Notes: generated by a model not told the origin, from the sequence alone. A stretch of 64,000 bases of DNA from Flavobacteriales bacterium UBA6693 (GCA_002454815.1 DKJL01000007.1:229877-293876), one strand, 5' to 3'. Numbered from the stretch's first letter, positions 6,975 through 16,516 are shown. Numbers and translations are program-made.

Positions 6975-9794
6975 ATGTCAGAAAACAACGATAAAAGACT
7001 GTTTCTCATCGATGCCTACGCGATGATTTTTCGCGGTTACTATGCGCTGATCCGCAGTCCCCGCATCACTTCCACCGGGATGGATACTTCGGCCATATTT
7101 GGTTTTACCAATTCTTTGATTGAACTGATCCGCCGCGAAAGACCTTCGCATTTGGCGGTTGTTTTCGACGTTGGGCAGGCCAGCATCCGCACCGATGATT
7201 TTGCAGACTATAAGGCGAATCGCAGCGAAACTCCCGATGCGATAAAAGCCGCGATTCCCTACATCCACCGTATCTTAAACGCGATGCACGTTCCCATTTT
7301 GGGACTTGAAGGTTATGAAGCTGATGACGTCATTGGAACCATTGCCTGTAAAGCGGAAGAAAAAGGCTATCAGATCTTTATGGTCACGCCGGATAAAGAT
7401 TTCGCACAGTGCGTTACCGAAAACGTGAAAATTTATAAACCGGGTCTGAAGGGTGCAGAATTCGAGATTCTCGGCGTAGAAGAAGTTAAGGCTAAATACG
7501 AAATTGACGATCCCAAACAGGTTATTGATTTTCTGGCCATGATGGGCGATTCGGTCGATAATATTCCGGGCTTGGAAGGCGTCGGCGAAAAAACAGCCAA
7601 AAAGTTTCTGAAACAGTACGGAAGCATCGAGAATCTTTTGGCCAACACGGCCGATCTCAAAGGAAAATTAAAGGAAAAAGTAGAAGCTTCCGCTGAACGT
7701 GGAATCTTATCTAAAAAACTGGCGACCATCATTTGCGATGCGCCTATAGAATTTCATCACGAGCAATACGATCTGGATATTCCTGATTTTGAAAAGGTCA
7801 AAGAAGTATTCGATGAGCTGGAATTCCGGCGAATGTACGAAAATCTTTACCGGGCCTTTGCACCGGCTGAAGACCTAAAAAATACCACCGCAGGAAAAAC
7901 CGATAACACTCCGCTGCCGACCCCTAGAACCGGTCAGCTGGATTTATTTGCGAACTTTGAAGAATTGGAACAGGCGACCAGAACTGCAGAAACTGCTTCT
8001 GAAAGCGATCATCTTTATCAGCACATCGACACGCCGAAAGCACAATACCTCTTGCTGAAAAACCTCCTTGCGCAGCGCACCGTAAGTTTCGATACGGAAC
8101 TGAGCATTCCCGATGAGATGGAAGCAGAACTGATCGGCATCAGCTTTTGTTACCGCCAGGGCTTGGGGTATTATGTGCCGCTGAGCGAAGACCGAAAGGA
8201 GGCGCTTGCGACTTTGGAGATATTCCGGCCGTTTTTTGAAAAGGAAGACATTGTAAAAATCGCGCACCATCTCAAAACAGACTATAAAATATTAAAGCTG
8301 TATGGAATCGAATTGCGCGGCGCCATGTTCGACACCATGATCGCACATTATCTGCTGAATCCCGACGGGCGTCACAACATGGATTATCTGGCCGAAATGC
8401 ACCTAAATTATAAGCCGATCGCCGTAGAAAGTCTGGTGGGAAAAGGGAAGAACAAAGGCAGTCTGCGCTCGGTTTCGATTGAGAAACAGACCATTTACAG
8501 TTGTGAAGATGCTGATATTTCTTTTCGGTTGTATGAATTATTTGCGCCTTTACTGAAAAAAGAAAATCTGGAAGAACTTTTCTTTAACGTCGAAATGCCG
8601 TTGATGAAAGTGCTCGCCAAAATGGAACTGGAGGGTATCGCGCTGGACCGGCAGTGGCTGGAACAAGAAAGCATAGATCTTGAAAATGATTTAAAAGCCC
8701 TCGAAACCACTATTTTTGAACATGCTGGGGAAGAGTTTAACATTAATTCTCCCAAACAGTTGGGCGAAATATTATTTGAAAAATTAGAACTTGATCCCAA
8801 AGCCAAGAAAACAAAAACCGGTCAGTACGCCACTTCCGAAGATATTTTGCAGAAACTTTCTTCCAAACATGAAATCATTCAGCACATTCTGCAATACCGG
8901 ACGTACCAAAAACTGAAATCCACGTACGTCGATGCGCTGCCCCTGCAAATCGACAAAGACGATCACCGTGTTCACACCAATTTTTCACAAACCACCGCCG
9001 CTACGGGACGTTTGGCAAGTGTGAATCCGAACCTCCAGAATATCCCGGTCCGAACGTTGCGTGGTCAGCAAATCCGTGGTGCTTTCGTCGCCAATCCCGG
9101 AAACAGGATTATCGCAGCCGATTATTCTCAGATAGAACTGCGTCTGATCGCGGCCATTTCAAATGAAGAAAATATGATCAAAGCCTTCCGAAATGGTGAG
9201 GATATTCACGCTTCGACAGCTTCAAGATTATTTGAAGTACCACTGGAAGAAGTAACTAAAATACAGCGTTCACAAGCGAAAACCGTGAACTTCGGTATTT
9301 TGTACGGCCAAGGCGCATTTGGATTAGCGGAACAAACCGGCCTTTCGCGCGCCGAAGCCAAGCAGATGATTTCTTCGTATTTTGAAACCTATCCGCAACT
9401 GAAAAAATACATGGCTGAGCAGGTTCGCAAAGCACAGGAAATGGGCTATGTGGAAACGATCCTCAACCGGAAACGACACTTGAAAGACATCAATTCTGCC
9501 AATTTCGTCGTAAAAGCACATGCCGAAAGAAACGCCGTCAACGCACCGATCCAGGGAAGTGCCGCCGACGTCATCAAACTGGCCATGATCAATATCGACC
9601 GCAGTCTTAGCGAGCAGAATTTAAAAACCAAAATGCTTTTGCAGGTTCACGATGAATTGGTATTTGAAGCACCGGCGGAAGAAGTAGAAACCGTCACCGT
9701 TTTAATTAAAAAAGAAATGGAAACTGCCTACGAAACCAGTGTGCCTCTTTTGGTGGAAGTCGGTGTGGGAGAAAACTGGCTGGAGGCGCATTAA
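6975..9794 (+). CDS. polA: DNA polymerase I
   Basis: This 939-aa polymerase repairs DNA and removes Okazaki primers. An N-terminal 5'-3' exonuclease (about residues 1-290) has F-L-I-D-A-Y-A, the G-Y-E-A-D-D-V-I-G-T acidic cluster and the helix-hairpin-helix G-V-G-E-K-T-A. A DEDD-type 3'-5' exonuclease domain (about 345-530) opens with S-F-D-T-E-L, so both acidic residues are kept and proofreading may be active. The family A polymerase domain has D-Y-S-Q-I-E-L-R (motif A), R-S-Q-A-K-T-V-N-F-G-I-L-Y-G (finger helix) and V-H-D-E-L (motif C). Length is normal. It is probably transcribed alone. Confidence 0.97.
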   Translation: MSENNDKRLFLIDAYAMIFRGYYALIRSPRITSTGMDTSAIFGFTNSLIELIRRERPSHLAVVFDVGQASIRTDDFADYKANRSETPDAIKAAIPYIHRILNAMHVPILGLEGYEADDVIGTIACKAEEKGYQIFMVTPDKDFAQCVTENVKIYKPGLKGAEFEILGVEEVKAKYEIDDPKQVIDFLAMMGDSVDNIPGLEGVGEKTAKKFLKQYGSIENLLANTADLKGKLKEKVEASAERGILSKKLATIICDAPIEFHHEQYDLDIPDFEKVKEVFDELEFRRMYENLYRAFAPAEDLKNTTAGKTDNTPLPTPRTGQLDLFANFEELEQATRTAETASESDHLYQHIDTPKAQYLLLKNLLAQRTVSFDTELSIPDEMEAELIGISFCYRQGLGYYVPLSEDRKEALATLEIFRPFFEKEDIVKIAHHLKTDYKILKLYGIELRGAMFDTMIAHYLLNPDGRHNMDYLAEMHLNYKPIAVESLVGKGKNKGSLRSVSIEKQTIYSCEDADISFRLYELFAPLLKKENLEELFFNVEMPLMKVLAKMELEGIALDRQWLEQESIDLENDLKALETTIFEHAGEEFNINSPKQLGEILFEKLELDPKAKKTKTGQYATSEDILQKLSSKHEIIQHILQYRTYQKLKSTYVDALPLQIDKDDHRVHTNFSQTTAATGRLASVNPNLQNIPVRTLRGQQIRGAFVANPGNRIIAADYSQIELRLIAAISNEENMIKAFRNGEDIHASTASRLFEVPLEEVTKIQRSQAKTVNFGILYGQGAFGLAEQTGLSRAEAKQMISSYFETYPQLKKYMAEQVRKAQEMGYVETILNRKRHLKDINSANFVVKAHAERNAVNAPIQGSAADVIKLAMINIDRSLSEQNLKTKMLLQVHDELVFEAPAEEVETVTVLIKKEMETAYETSVPLLVEVGVGENWLEAH

Positions 9795-9851
9795 GATCTT
9801 ATTACTACAACAGGGCTGATCATTTAATCTAATAAAACTGAAACGTTCGTT

Positions 9852-10730
9852 TTGAAATTTTTAATTATCATACCGGCGCATAACGAACAGGAAAATATTC
9901 GGTTCACGCTCCAGTCATTACAAAACCAAACTTTTCAGGATTTTTCGTGCGTCATCGTCAATGATGGTTCTACCGACAAAACCCGGCAGATTGTGGAGGA
10001 ATTTACCGAAAATGATGAAAAATTTAAGTTAAAGAACTTAGAATTATCAGAACATCAGCCCGGTGCAAAAGTGGTGCGTACATTTAACAAAGGATTGGAA
10101 ATTATTGACTTAGAAGGGTACGAGGTGATTTGCAAATTTGATGCAGACATTATTTTTCCGGAGGACTATCTGCAGCGCATCGCGCAACTTTACCTGCAGC
10201 AGCCGCACGTAGGAATGGCCTCGGGCCTGGTAAGAATCAGCCCAAAACCTTTGCAGGTCGACAAAGCTTTCGATTTTAAAGATGAGGAGCAGAACTGGAT
10301 CTTCGAAAATTTATCGTCAAAAAACCATGTTCGTGGTCCCATCAAATCCTACCGAAGAACGTGTTTTCGAGATATGGGCGGACTGCGCACTGTTTTGGGC
10401 TGGGATAATATCGACGTCATGCTGGCGCAAAAACACGGCTGGGAAGTACGGACAATAAAGGATCTGTGGGTAAAGCATCTGCGTCCGACTGCTTTTAAAT
10501 ATAAAAAACAGAAAGCGGAAAAACTGGGCGAATATTTTTATAATATTGGGCTGAATTTCCCGCTGGCTGCGCTGTCGTCAGCAAAATCGGCCTGGAAAAA
10601 TAAATCACCGGCAGAATTCTTCGGCACTATGAAATCTTTTTTAAAACAGAAGGCGGAACGATCATTGACGCGGGCGGAAGTACGATACATCAGAAATTTG
10701 CGCTGGCGGCAAATGTTTAAAATTAAATAA
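9852..10730 (+). CDS. Family 2 glycosyltransferase
   Basis: This 292-aa protein has a GT-A fold of family GT2. It opens with I-I-I-P-A-H-N-E-Q-E-N-I, then V-N-D-G-S-T-D and C-K-F-D-A-D (the DxD metal/nucleotide-sugar site). A later G-W-D-N-I-D resembles the ED/WD acceptor region. It has no membrane helices, so it probably works at the inner face of the cytoplasmic membrane on a lipid-linked glycan. The start is TTG at 9852; no ATG fits upstream of the conserved strand. It heads a glycan cluster with the next gene and the convergent flippase. Confidence 0.88.
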   Translation: MKFLIIIPAHNEQENIRFTLQSLQNQTFQDFSCVIVNDGSTDKTRQIVEEFTENDEKFKLKNLELSEHQPGAKVVRTFNKGLEIIDLEGYEVICKFDADIIFPEDYLQRIAQLYLQQPHVGMASGLVRISPKPLQVDKAFDFKDEEQNWIFENLSSKNHVRGPIKSYRRTCFRDMGGLRTVLGWDNIDVMLAQKHGWEVRTIKDLWVKHLRPTAFKYKKQKAEKLGEYFYNIGLNFPLAALSSAKSAWKNKSPAEFFGTMKSFLKQKAERSLTRAEVRYIRNLRWRQMFKIK

Positions 10731-10841
10731 AACAACGATGAACAAAGAACTAAAGAAGATGATCGCAGCCTTTTTGAACAAACAAACTGTTCAAAGTTAT
10801 TTCAAATTTTTTACCATTATCGACGCGAAATTATTTTGACT

Positions 10842-11885
10842 TTGAAAAAGATCGCGTATATAGAACTCGACACGCACGCGGAAATTGCACAGAATTTTGT
10901 TGAACTGATGCAGGATTCTCATGAGTTTCAGGTGGATTATTATTTTTCGGAACGCATTATAAAACAGATCGGCCGGGTAGGAGATAACGTGTATTTGAGC
11001 GGGCCTGAAACTTTATTAAATCAATTAAATAAAGAAAAATACGAGCTCGTAATTATCGGAACGCTACATCGTTATTTTTCGTTGTTTCATCACGTCTCCC
11101 GTACTTTCAACACAGCGATCGTCGTTCATAATTTAAACTTTAGCCGGCTTTCCCGACGCCAGCTTTTCAGTGCACTTTTTAAAGATGATTTCATCTACCG
11201 TATAAAATTAGCCCTCAAAGAAGGACTTTTTTTGGCACCGAAAATAATTAAAGAAACAAAGAAATTGCTGGTTTTAGATGAAGCTTTGGTCGGTCAAAAG
11301 TTTCGGTTTCTGCCACTTTTTTATTGTAAAGAATTTGAAATTCAAAAAGAAAGCGTTTTTACTATCGTGATTCCCGGTTCGGTGCAACAGGCGCGCCGGG
11401 ATTATAGAATGGTGATCGATAGAGTGAAATCATTTAATACTACGAAGCCGTTTAAAGTCGTTTTTCTGGGGAAAGCCAGCGGCCAGGAACTTTCCTGGTT
11501 AAAACAATTCGATTCCGGCAAGCGCTCAAATTTGGAAATACAATATTTTACCTCAAAAGTTCCGCAAAGTCAGTTTGACCGGATCATGCAAAGCGCTGAT
11601 GTTCTGTGGTGTCCGGTGCAGACAACAACCGAATTTTTCAGCAATAAAGAAGTGTACGGCGAAACAAAAATGTCGGGTAATATTGGCGACGCGATCAAAT
11701 ATGGAAAATTGGCCATTTTTCCTGCAATTCATAAACCCCGACACGCGTTTTTATTAGCTCAAAAAGAAGATCCTGAAAAACTGCTTTTTAATGCTGACGA
11801 ACTTTTCGGTTTTGATTTTCTTAAATATTACCACCGGAAGAAAGTACAAAGCGAGCTGGAAAAAGTCCTGAAAACTTTACTCTGA
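10842..11885 (+). CDS. Glycosyltransferase-like protein of unknown specificity
   Basis: This protein of about 347 aa has a GT-B-like alternation of strands and helices: K-I-A-Y-I-E-L-D-T-H-A-E-I-A at the N-terminus, F-T-I-V-I-P-G-S-V at the start of the second half, F-K-V-V-F-L-G-K-A-S-G midway, and a late conserved-looking segment Y-G-E-T-K-M-S-G-N-I-G-D-A where GT-B enzymes bind the donor. It lacks a textbook E-x7-E motif, so the family is not certain. Both candidate starts (10836 and 10842) are TTG; the second gives the natural start L-K-K-I-A-Y. Its neighbours suggest a role in surface polysaccharide or lipooligosaccharide assembly. Confidence 0.55.
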   Translation: MKKIAYIELDTHAEIAQNFVELMQDSHEFQVDYYFSERIIKQIGRVGDNVYLSGPETLLNQLNKEKYELVIIGTLHRYFSLFHHVSRTFNTAIVVHNLNFSRLSRRQLFSALFKDDFIYRIKLALKEGLFLAPKIIKETKKLLVLDEALVGQKFRFLPLFYCKEFEIQKESVFTIVIPGSVQQARRDYRMVIDRVKSFNTTKPFKVVFLGKASGQELSWLKQFDSGKRSNLEIQYFTSKVPQSQFDRIMQSADVLWCPVQTTTEFFSNKEVYGETKMSGNIGDAIKYGKLAIFPAIHKPRHAFLLAQKEDPEKLLFNADELFGFDFLKYYHRKKVQSELEKVLKTLL

Positions 11886-11890
11886 TTTCA

Positions 11891-13369
11891 TCAGAATTTA
11901 AAGAGACTTTTGAAAAAGTTCCGGTTAATATATTCGCCGAGCGGAAATATTTTCATCACATGGTTCGCGCTGAATAATACAATCAGCACAAAAGCCGGTT
12001 TATAAATGAGATTGATGAATTCGCTGTTGCTGTTGGGAAACATCACGGCTAAAGTGATTGCCAAAGTGCAGATAATCAGAATGTACATCATTTCTATGGT
12101 CAACGGAAACACTTTGAATTTGAGGTAATTAAAGTAAATCTTGATCGCATTAAAGAGGGTGAGCGAAATTGCCGTTGCCATTGCGATGCCGATAATTCCG
12201 AGGTCCGTCCGCGTTAGAAAAAGATAATTTAATACGACCGTCGTCGTTGCCAGGAAAAGCATCACGATGATATTGAAGCGATAGTATTTTGACAGTGAAA
12301 TAATGTGCCCGTTAAAGCCCGTGGCAAGATCAAAGATCATAGCGAAACCGAGAATCCAGATCACCGGTTCGGCCTGCCGAAGCTGCTCTCCATTTTTTAT
12401 AAAACTGCTGAGGTGCGGAAAACCCACCAGAATGCAGGAAAAAAGTACGGCGCCGAGGAAAAATAAGGTCAGTGATGTTTTTTTGTGAAAACGGTCCAGT
12501 TCTTCAAACTCACCTTCCGCGATGGTTTTGTTGATGACGGGCGCAGAAATATTGAATAAACCCATCTGCGGAATCAGGATAAACGAAAGGATGGACAGGA
12601 TGATGCTGTACACGCCGTTTTCCTCGAAGTTCAGGAATTCGCCGATCATAAAATTGTCCACCCGAAAGGCGACGAAATTTCCGATATTTCCCAGAAAACC
12701 GTAGAAGCTATAGTTAAGGATCTGCTTCCAGAGATCGTTTTTTCTTACGTAGGAAGTATCAAAATCGGGCTGGATTTTTTCGAGTGAATTGGCGTATAAA
12801 AAGTAGCCGGCCAGTGCCAGGACAAACATGCCGAAGAAAAAACCGTATGCGCCGCGCTCGGCGACGCCCAGAAAAAAGAAGAGACAGAAAGCGCCCAGAT
12901 TGGCGATTTTTGGAAAAAGATTCTCGAAAATATTGGGAACAGCAATGCGGCGGAAATTAGAAATATATTTATTCAGCACCGCGGAAAGCGCCATGACGAG
13001 AATCAGCGGTAAAATCAGCCATTTCATTTTCCAGAGCTGCAGCTGCTGATACTGTGGAAACACCAAAAAGAACAGTAAAAAAAGCAGTGAAAACAGAATA
13101 AAATTCAGCGAGATCCCGGCCAGCGAAAGTGAAAGCAGATTTTGGTTTTTGCCGTCATTTTGCGTCTGATGAAAAAACTTGACGTTCGAAAAAGAAATGC
13201 CGAAAACCACGATGGGCAGGAGCATTTCAGCCGTCGGCATGATGTAGCGCAGTTTCCCGTAAAACTCCATGTCGTAGGGAAAAATAAAAATCGCGGAAAT
13301 GGTGCCAAGCAGGAAACCGAAATAGCCAATCAGAGAGTACTTAAAACCTTGTCGCGCAATCACACTCAT
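11891..13369 (-). CDS. Polysaccharide flippase (Wzx/MATE-like, MVF superfamily)
   Basis: This 492-aa protein has about 12-14 hydrophobic helices and starts S-V-I-A-R-Q-G-F-K-Y-S-L-I-G-Y, a typical oligosaccharide flippase N-terminus. Such proteins turn undecaprenyl-linked glycan units to the periplasmic face for polymerisation or ligation. No soluble domain is present. It converges on the two glycosyltransferase-like genes with only a few bases between stops, so it is a separate transcript of the same functional cluster. A TATCTTTG box on the minus strand (13,483-13,490) about 115 bases upstream could be its promoter. Confidence 0.85.
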   Translation of the reverse strand: MSVIARQGFKYSLIGYFGFLLGTISAIFIFPYDMEFYGKLRYIMPTAEMLLPIVVFGISFSNVKFFHQTQNDGKNQNLLSLSLAGISLNFILFSLLFLLFFLVFPQYQQLQLWKMKWLILPLILVMALSAVLNKYISNFRRIAVPNIFENLFPKIANLGAFCLFFFLGVAERGAYGFFFGMFVLALAGYFLYANSLEKIQPDFDTSYVRKNDLWKQILNYSFYGFLGNIGNFVAFRVDNFMIGEFLNFEENGVYSIILSILSFILIPQMGLFNISAPVINKTIAEGEFEELDRFHKKTSLTLFFLGAVLFSCILVGFPHLSSFIKNGEQLRQAEPVIWILGFAMIFDLATGFNGHIISLSKYYRFNIIVMLFLATTTVVLNYLFLTRTDLGIIGIAMATAISLTLFNAIKIYFNYLKFKVFPLTIEMMYILIICTLAITLAVMFPNSNSEFINLIYKPAFVLIVLFSANHVMKIFPLGEYINRNFFKSLFKF

Positions 13370-13780
13370 CGGGCGACCGGATTTTCAGTTCTGCTGCATA
13401 CGACAAAAGTCCGACCGATGGCTGAGGCGAGAATGGAGTAAGGTCGGGTGGGCTTCAACATAGATTTCGGTTTGACGAAAAACAAAGATAGGAAAATATG
13501 TTAAAGTAATGTTAAATAAAACCGGCTTTTATAAATGGTGCTATGTTTTTGAATTGCTGAATGCTTTGAACAAAGGTATTTGTGCTAAGGTTCAGGGCTT
13601 TGTGCAGGTGGAGAAGACAATGTTCCGTCTGCCCGAAATCGTCTGTCGAATGTAGAAAAAAAATTGATTATTCGTTCGTTTGTTGATAGAATTCCGTCTG
13701 CCGGAACTGCTGATAGCAGTACAAAAGCTGATGCTTATTCCGTGTGTCCTACTTGTACAAAAGTCCATGTTAACCGCATT
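13370..13780. other. Intergenic stretch without a recognisable gene
   Basis: No supported coding region is present. It holds a minus-strand TATCTTTG box (13,483-13,490) and two copies of a TTCCGTCTGCC(C/G)GAA element (about 13,622 and 13,690). Next to the stop of the following minus-strand gene is GCGGTTAAC (about 13,769, minus strand), discussed in the findings as a possible recombination-site half. Confidence 0.5.
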
Positions 13781-14503
13781 TTATTTTAATGAGATAACTT
13801 CATTTTTCTTAGTGCGAAACAAAAAAACTTTGTCGAAAGCCGACTGTATAGACAAATTTTCTACTATTTCGTCTGAGAATGAACCTGCGTAATAGTTACC
13901 TTCTCGAATAAGCAGCCAATATTCGTCACAGTGCGAATAAGTCGGAAGTTTCTTGTCCTTTTTGTCTATAACTGTTTGCAAAATTCCAGATGTCAATTCC
14001 CGTACAGTCCCGCCTTCAGGTTGATAATTCATGCTCTCTGTAAGCGCATCGTATCTTGAAAAGTGTATTGAGTCTATTTGTTGTGGTAGCTTGTCATAAT
14101 AATTGTCCAAGTCTAAATGTTCTCTGTTTGAAAGGCGCTTTAATTTTGGAATGCAAGCCTCAACCAGTTTTAAAACTACATAATGCTTTTCTGATTTTTT
14201 TATGGAATGAAATCGACTGAAGTCAATCCCAACCATAAACTTAAAATCAATTTGCAGTTGTATTTCAGTTATAAATTCTTCTGTAAAGGTTTTCCAGTCA
14301 GAGGAGTTACGTTGCAAATTAGAAAACTTGTCATCCGAGTCTTGAAAGATTTCTGTCAGTTCCAGACCTACTTTTCGGTCTTTAATGTTGATTATGTAAT
14401 CTGGCACTTCAGTTTTGAGATAGTCACAAAGTTCACCGTCTTCTGTATACGCTTTGATGAAAGAATCAAAAATCCATTGCTCTTCTTGCTCTTGTAGTCT
14501 CAT
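13781..14503 (-). CDS. Hypothetical protein, possibly a PD-(D/E)xK nuclease-like fold
   Basis: I do not recognise the family. From the ATG at 14,503 (M-R-L-Q-E-Q-E-E-Q) the protein is 240 aa; an upstream in-frame extension to 14,584 lies in a GC-rich repeat-like stretch and was not used. It is soluble. Near residue 35 it reads V-P-D-Y-I-I-N followed by K-V-G-L-E-L-T-E-I-F: an acidic residue in one strand and E-x-T in the next, reminiscent of the PD-(D/E)xK core, though the motif is not perfect. The C-terminus has Y-W-L-L-I-R-E-G-N-Y and K-V-F-L-F-R strands. It is an isolated single-gene insertion flanked by GTTAGC-like and GTTAAC-like sequences. Confidence 0.5.
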   Translation of the reverse strand: MRLQEQEEQWIFDSFIKAYTEDGELCDYLKTEVPDYIINIKDRKVGLELTEIFQDSDDKFSNLQRNSSDWKTFTEEFITEIQLQIDFKFMVGIDFSRFHSIKKSEKHYVVLKLVEACIPKLKRLSNREHLDLDNYYDKLPQQIDSIHFSRYDALTESMNYQPEGGTVRELTSGILQTVIDKKDKKLPTYSHCDEYWLLIREGNYYAGSFSDEIVENLSIQSAFDKVFLFRTKKNEVISLK

Positions 14504-14657
14504 TTTATTGCGGCTAACGGTTGGGTGTTTCTGTTGGCGGGGCCTTTTTATAACAAGTCTTTGTAAATATAACAAATTGGACAATTAGCGAAAATCTTCA
14601 ACTGACATCTTCCCACCCGCGTGAATAAATACTATGATAGCAGCATGTTTTTTTATT

Positions 14658-15223
14658 TCAAAACAAATGAAGAACATCTATAAATTTTTTCAGCATAACT
14701 TTGTTAATGGTTTTGTGAGGACATTTTTCATACATATATTTGGGAGCATAATAGCTATAAGTGTTTTGTCTATTATTTTGAATGAAAGTAAGTTTATAAC
14801 CATATATATCAAAAATATAACAAGGTGGCGGTAAATTATCATTTACTTTTATTTTAAAATCGTCCTGATCAGACTTTAATAAATCGCCAAGTTCTTTTGA
14901 TTTTATAAGTTGAGTGATTTTTTCAGTCCCATCTTGAGTGGTTCAATCTTTTTTATAGTACTTTTTAAATTCTTATTTTTTAGATACGCTTTTGGTTTTT
15001 CTTGCGAGTATGAATTTATGATTCCCTCACTGCTAATAAAATAATAATTTACATGATCATATGCAGACCAACCTCCGTTAATTTCATAAATAATTGCAAT
15101 ATCATTTCTTTTCATTTCTTGCGGAAGCTCAAAATCTTTAGAAATTGGATTTTTCAAATTCAAATTTTGGCAAAAAGCGAAAACATAGAAATTGAGAATA
15201 ACAAAACTTAATATGTTTTTCAT
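14658..15223 (-). pseudogene. Secreted hypothetical protein interrupted by a frameshift
   Basis: An intact N-terminal signal peptide (M-K-N-I-L-S-F-V-I-L-N-F-Y-V-F-A-F-C) starts at 15,223. The first frame runs 106 codons and stops at 14,903 just after I-E-P-L-K. Adding one base near 14,931-14,937 continues the protein as D-G-T-E-K-I-T-Q-L-I-K and keeps a clean frame to a TGA at 14,658-14,660, giving about 188 residues. The downstream part has coherent protein character, with P-P-P-C-Y-I-F-D and a late cysteine. The gene is therefore either recently broken or carries a sequencing indel. No family was recognised. Confidence 0.6.
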
Positions 15224-15751
15224 CTGTGCGGGATTTTCGATAAAATTGCTGCTAATCTCAATTAACGTATCATTCGATTAATATTATAGTCGCCTCACCA
15301 CTGTCGTTATCTGTAGAAATCAAACTTTATCTGGTAACTTTATTTTTTTCTTACCAGTTCAGAAGTTTTGCAATTCTACTGAATAGCATTCGTATCAATT
15401 CCTGTTAAAACTAGAAAATATCTGCAGATATTCATTACTAAAAACTACGCTTCAATCACAACTTGTACAAATTTATACGGCAAAGAATGTTAATGCTCCA
15501 CTAGTGTTTTATCCCACTTCGAAAATCCTCCATTTCTCTTCCGCTCTTCGGGACTACAAAGAGCGTTTATTTCTTGCTTAATTACCTATCGTTTTAATCT
15601 AATGACTTCATGCCGGTCTCTTTCCACAGTGCTCCCAACCAGAGCTAACTCTCACGCATGGATAATGAATGAAAATAGAACTGGGTTCAGATCTGCTGGA
15701 AAGGCCATTTTATACAGTATCTGCACAGCTAATACGAAGAAAACACGCGGG
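15224..15751. other. Intergenic stretch of about 530 bases, no gene seen
   Basis: No supported coding region was found on either strand. Two inverted repeats are visible: CTGGTAA/TTACCAG (about 15,329-15,358) and GCTCTT/AAGAGC (about 15,543-15,566). It may be decayed accessory DNA together with the frameshifted gene beside it. Confidence 0.4.
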
Positions 15752-16408
15752 CTAAATCGAGTTTTTCAAAAAATTATTGAGCGGCTGCATCAAACGATAT
15801 ACTTCTGCAAACTGAGCAGTGGCGTCACCAGAAAGCACCGCCTCATCCGAAAGAGGATAACGAACGATAAAGTTTTTTAGTTTCAGGTATTCTGCTACAG
15901 GACTGTCGTTAGAAAAACCCGTTGGCACGCGGACCAGTTTTTGTTCGGTGCTGAGACCGCGAAAATGATTGCGGAAATCATCATCCGTCACCAGATCCAG
16001 AAACTTTTGTGGCTGTCCCTCGACCGCCGCACGCACTTTTTTTAGCGTCGCCGCATCGGGCCGGAATAAGCCGCCCGCTAAAAAAGATTTACCCGGTTCG
16101 ATATGAAGATAATACATGGGGCTGTTTTTTCCGCTGCTGAGTTTTGCGCCAAAGTTGGTTTTGTAGGGCGTCTTGTCTTCAGAAAATCGCGTGTCTCGGT
16201 AGATGCGAAACAGTGATTTTTTTGCATCCACTTTTAATATTTCGGGATCAGATTCTGCGAGGGTCTCGATTAGTCCATCCACAAAATCGATGACTTCGCT
16301 GCGACCTTCTTCGTAACGCTGTTTATTGGCGCCGAACCATTCGCGATTGTTATTTCGGGATAATTCGCGCAGAAACTGAAGAAGAGCGGAGGATAGGGAA
16401 ACGGCCAT
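15752..16408 (-). CDS. DUF2461 (TIGR02453) family protein
   Basis: This 218-aa protein matches DUF2461 over its whole length: an N-terminal F-L-R-E-L-S-R-N-N-N-R-E-W-F helix, the hallmark R-I-Y-R-D-T-R-F-S-x-D-K-T-P-Y-K-T-N block near residue 70, and a Y-L-H-I-E-P-G strand followed by G-G-L-F-R-P. The family is widespread in bacteria and fungi and has no established biochemical function. There is no signal peptide. It is divergent from the helicase gene on the other side and seems transcribed alone. Confidence 0.9.
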   Translation of the reverse strand: MAVSLSSALLQFLRELSRNNNREWFGANKQRYEEGRSEVIDFVDGLIETLAESDPEILKVDAKKSLFRIYRDTRFSEDKTPYKTNFGAKLSSGKNSPMYYLHIEPGKSFLAGGLFRPDAATLKKVRAAVEGQPQKFLDLVTDDDFRNHFRGLSTEQKLVRVPTGFSNDSPVAEYLKLKNFIVRYPLSDEAVLSGDATAQFAEVYRLMQPLNNFLKNSI

Positions 16409-16516
16409 TTTGTATTTAAATTAGATCAAAAATAGAAAAATCAGAACGAAGACTCGCGCGGCACTATTAACGAAAAGTTAATAAACCGCCCATATATTTA
16501 TCGAATATAAAAAACG

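Noticed and set aside
13622..13704. TTCCGTCTGCC(C/G)GAA direct repeat as a CRISPR or transposon end
   Set aside because: There are only two imperfect copies, with no array spacing, cas genes or transposase.
15602..15880. Plus-strand frame between the frameshifted gene and DUF2461
   Set aside because: It overlaps the 3' end of the DUF2461 gene and shows no domain, signal peptide or start context.
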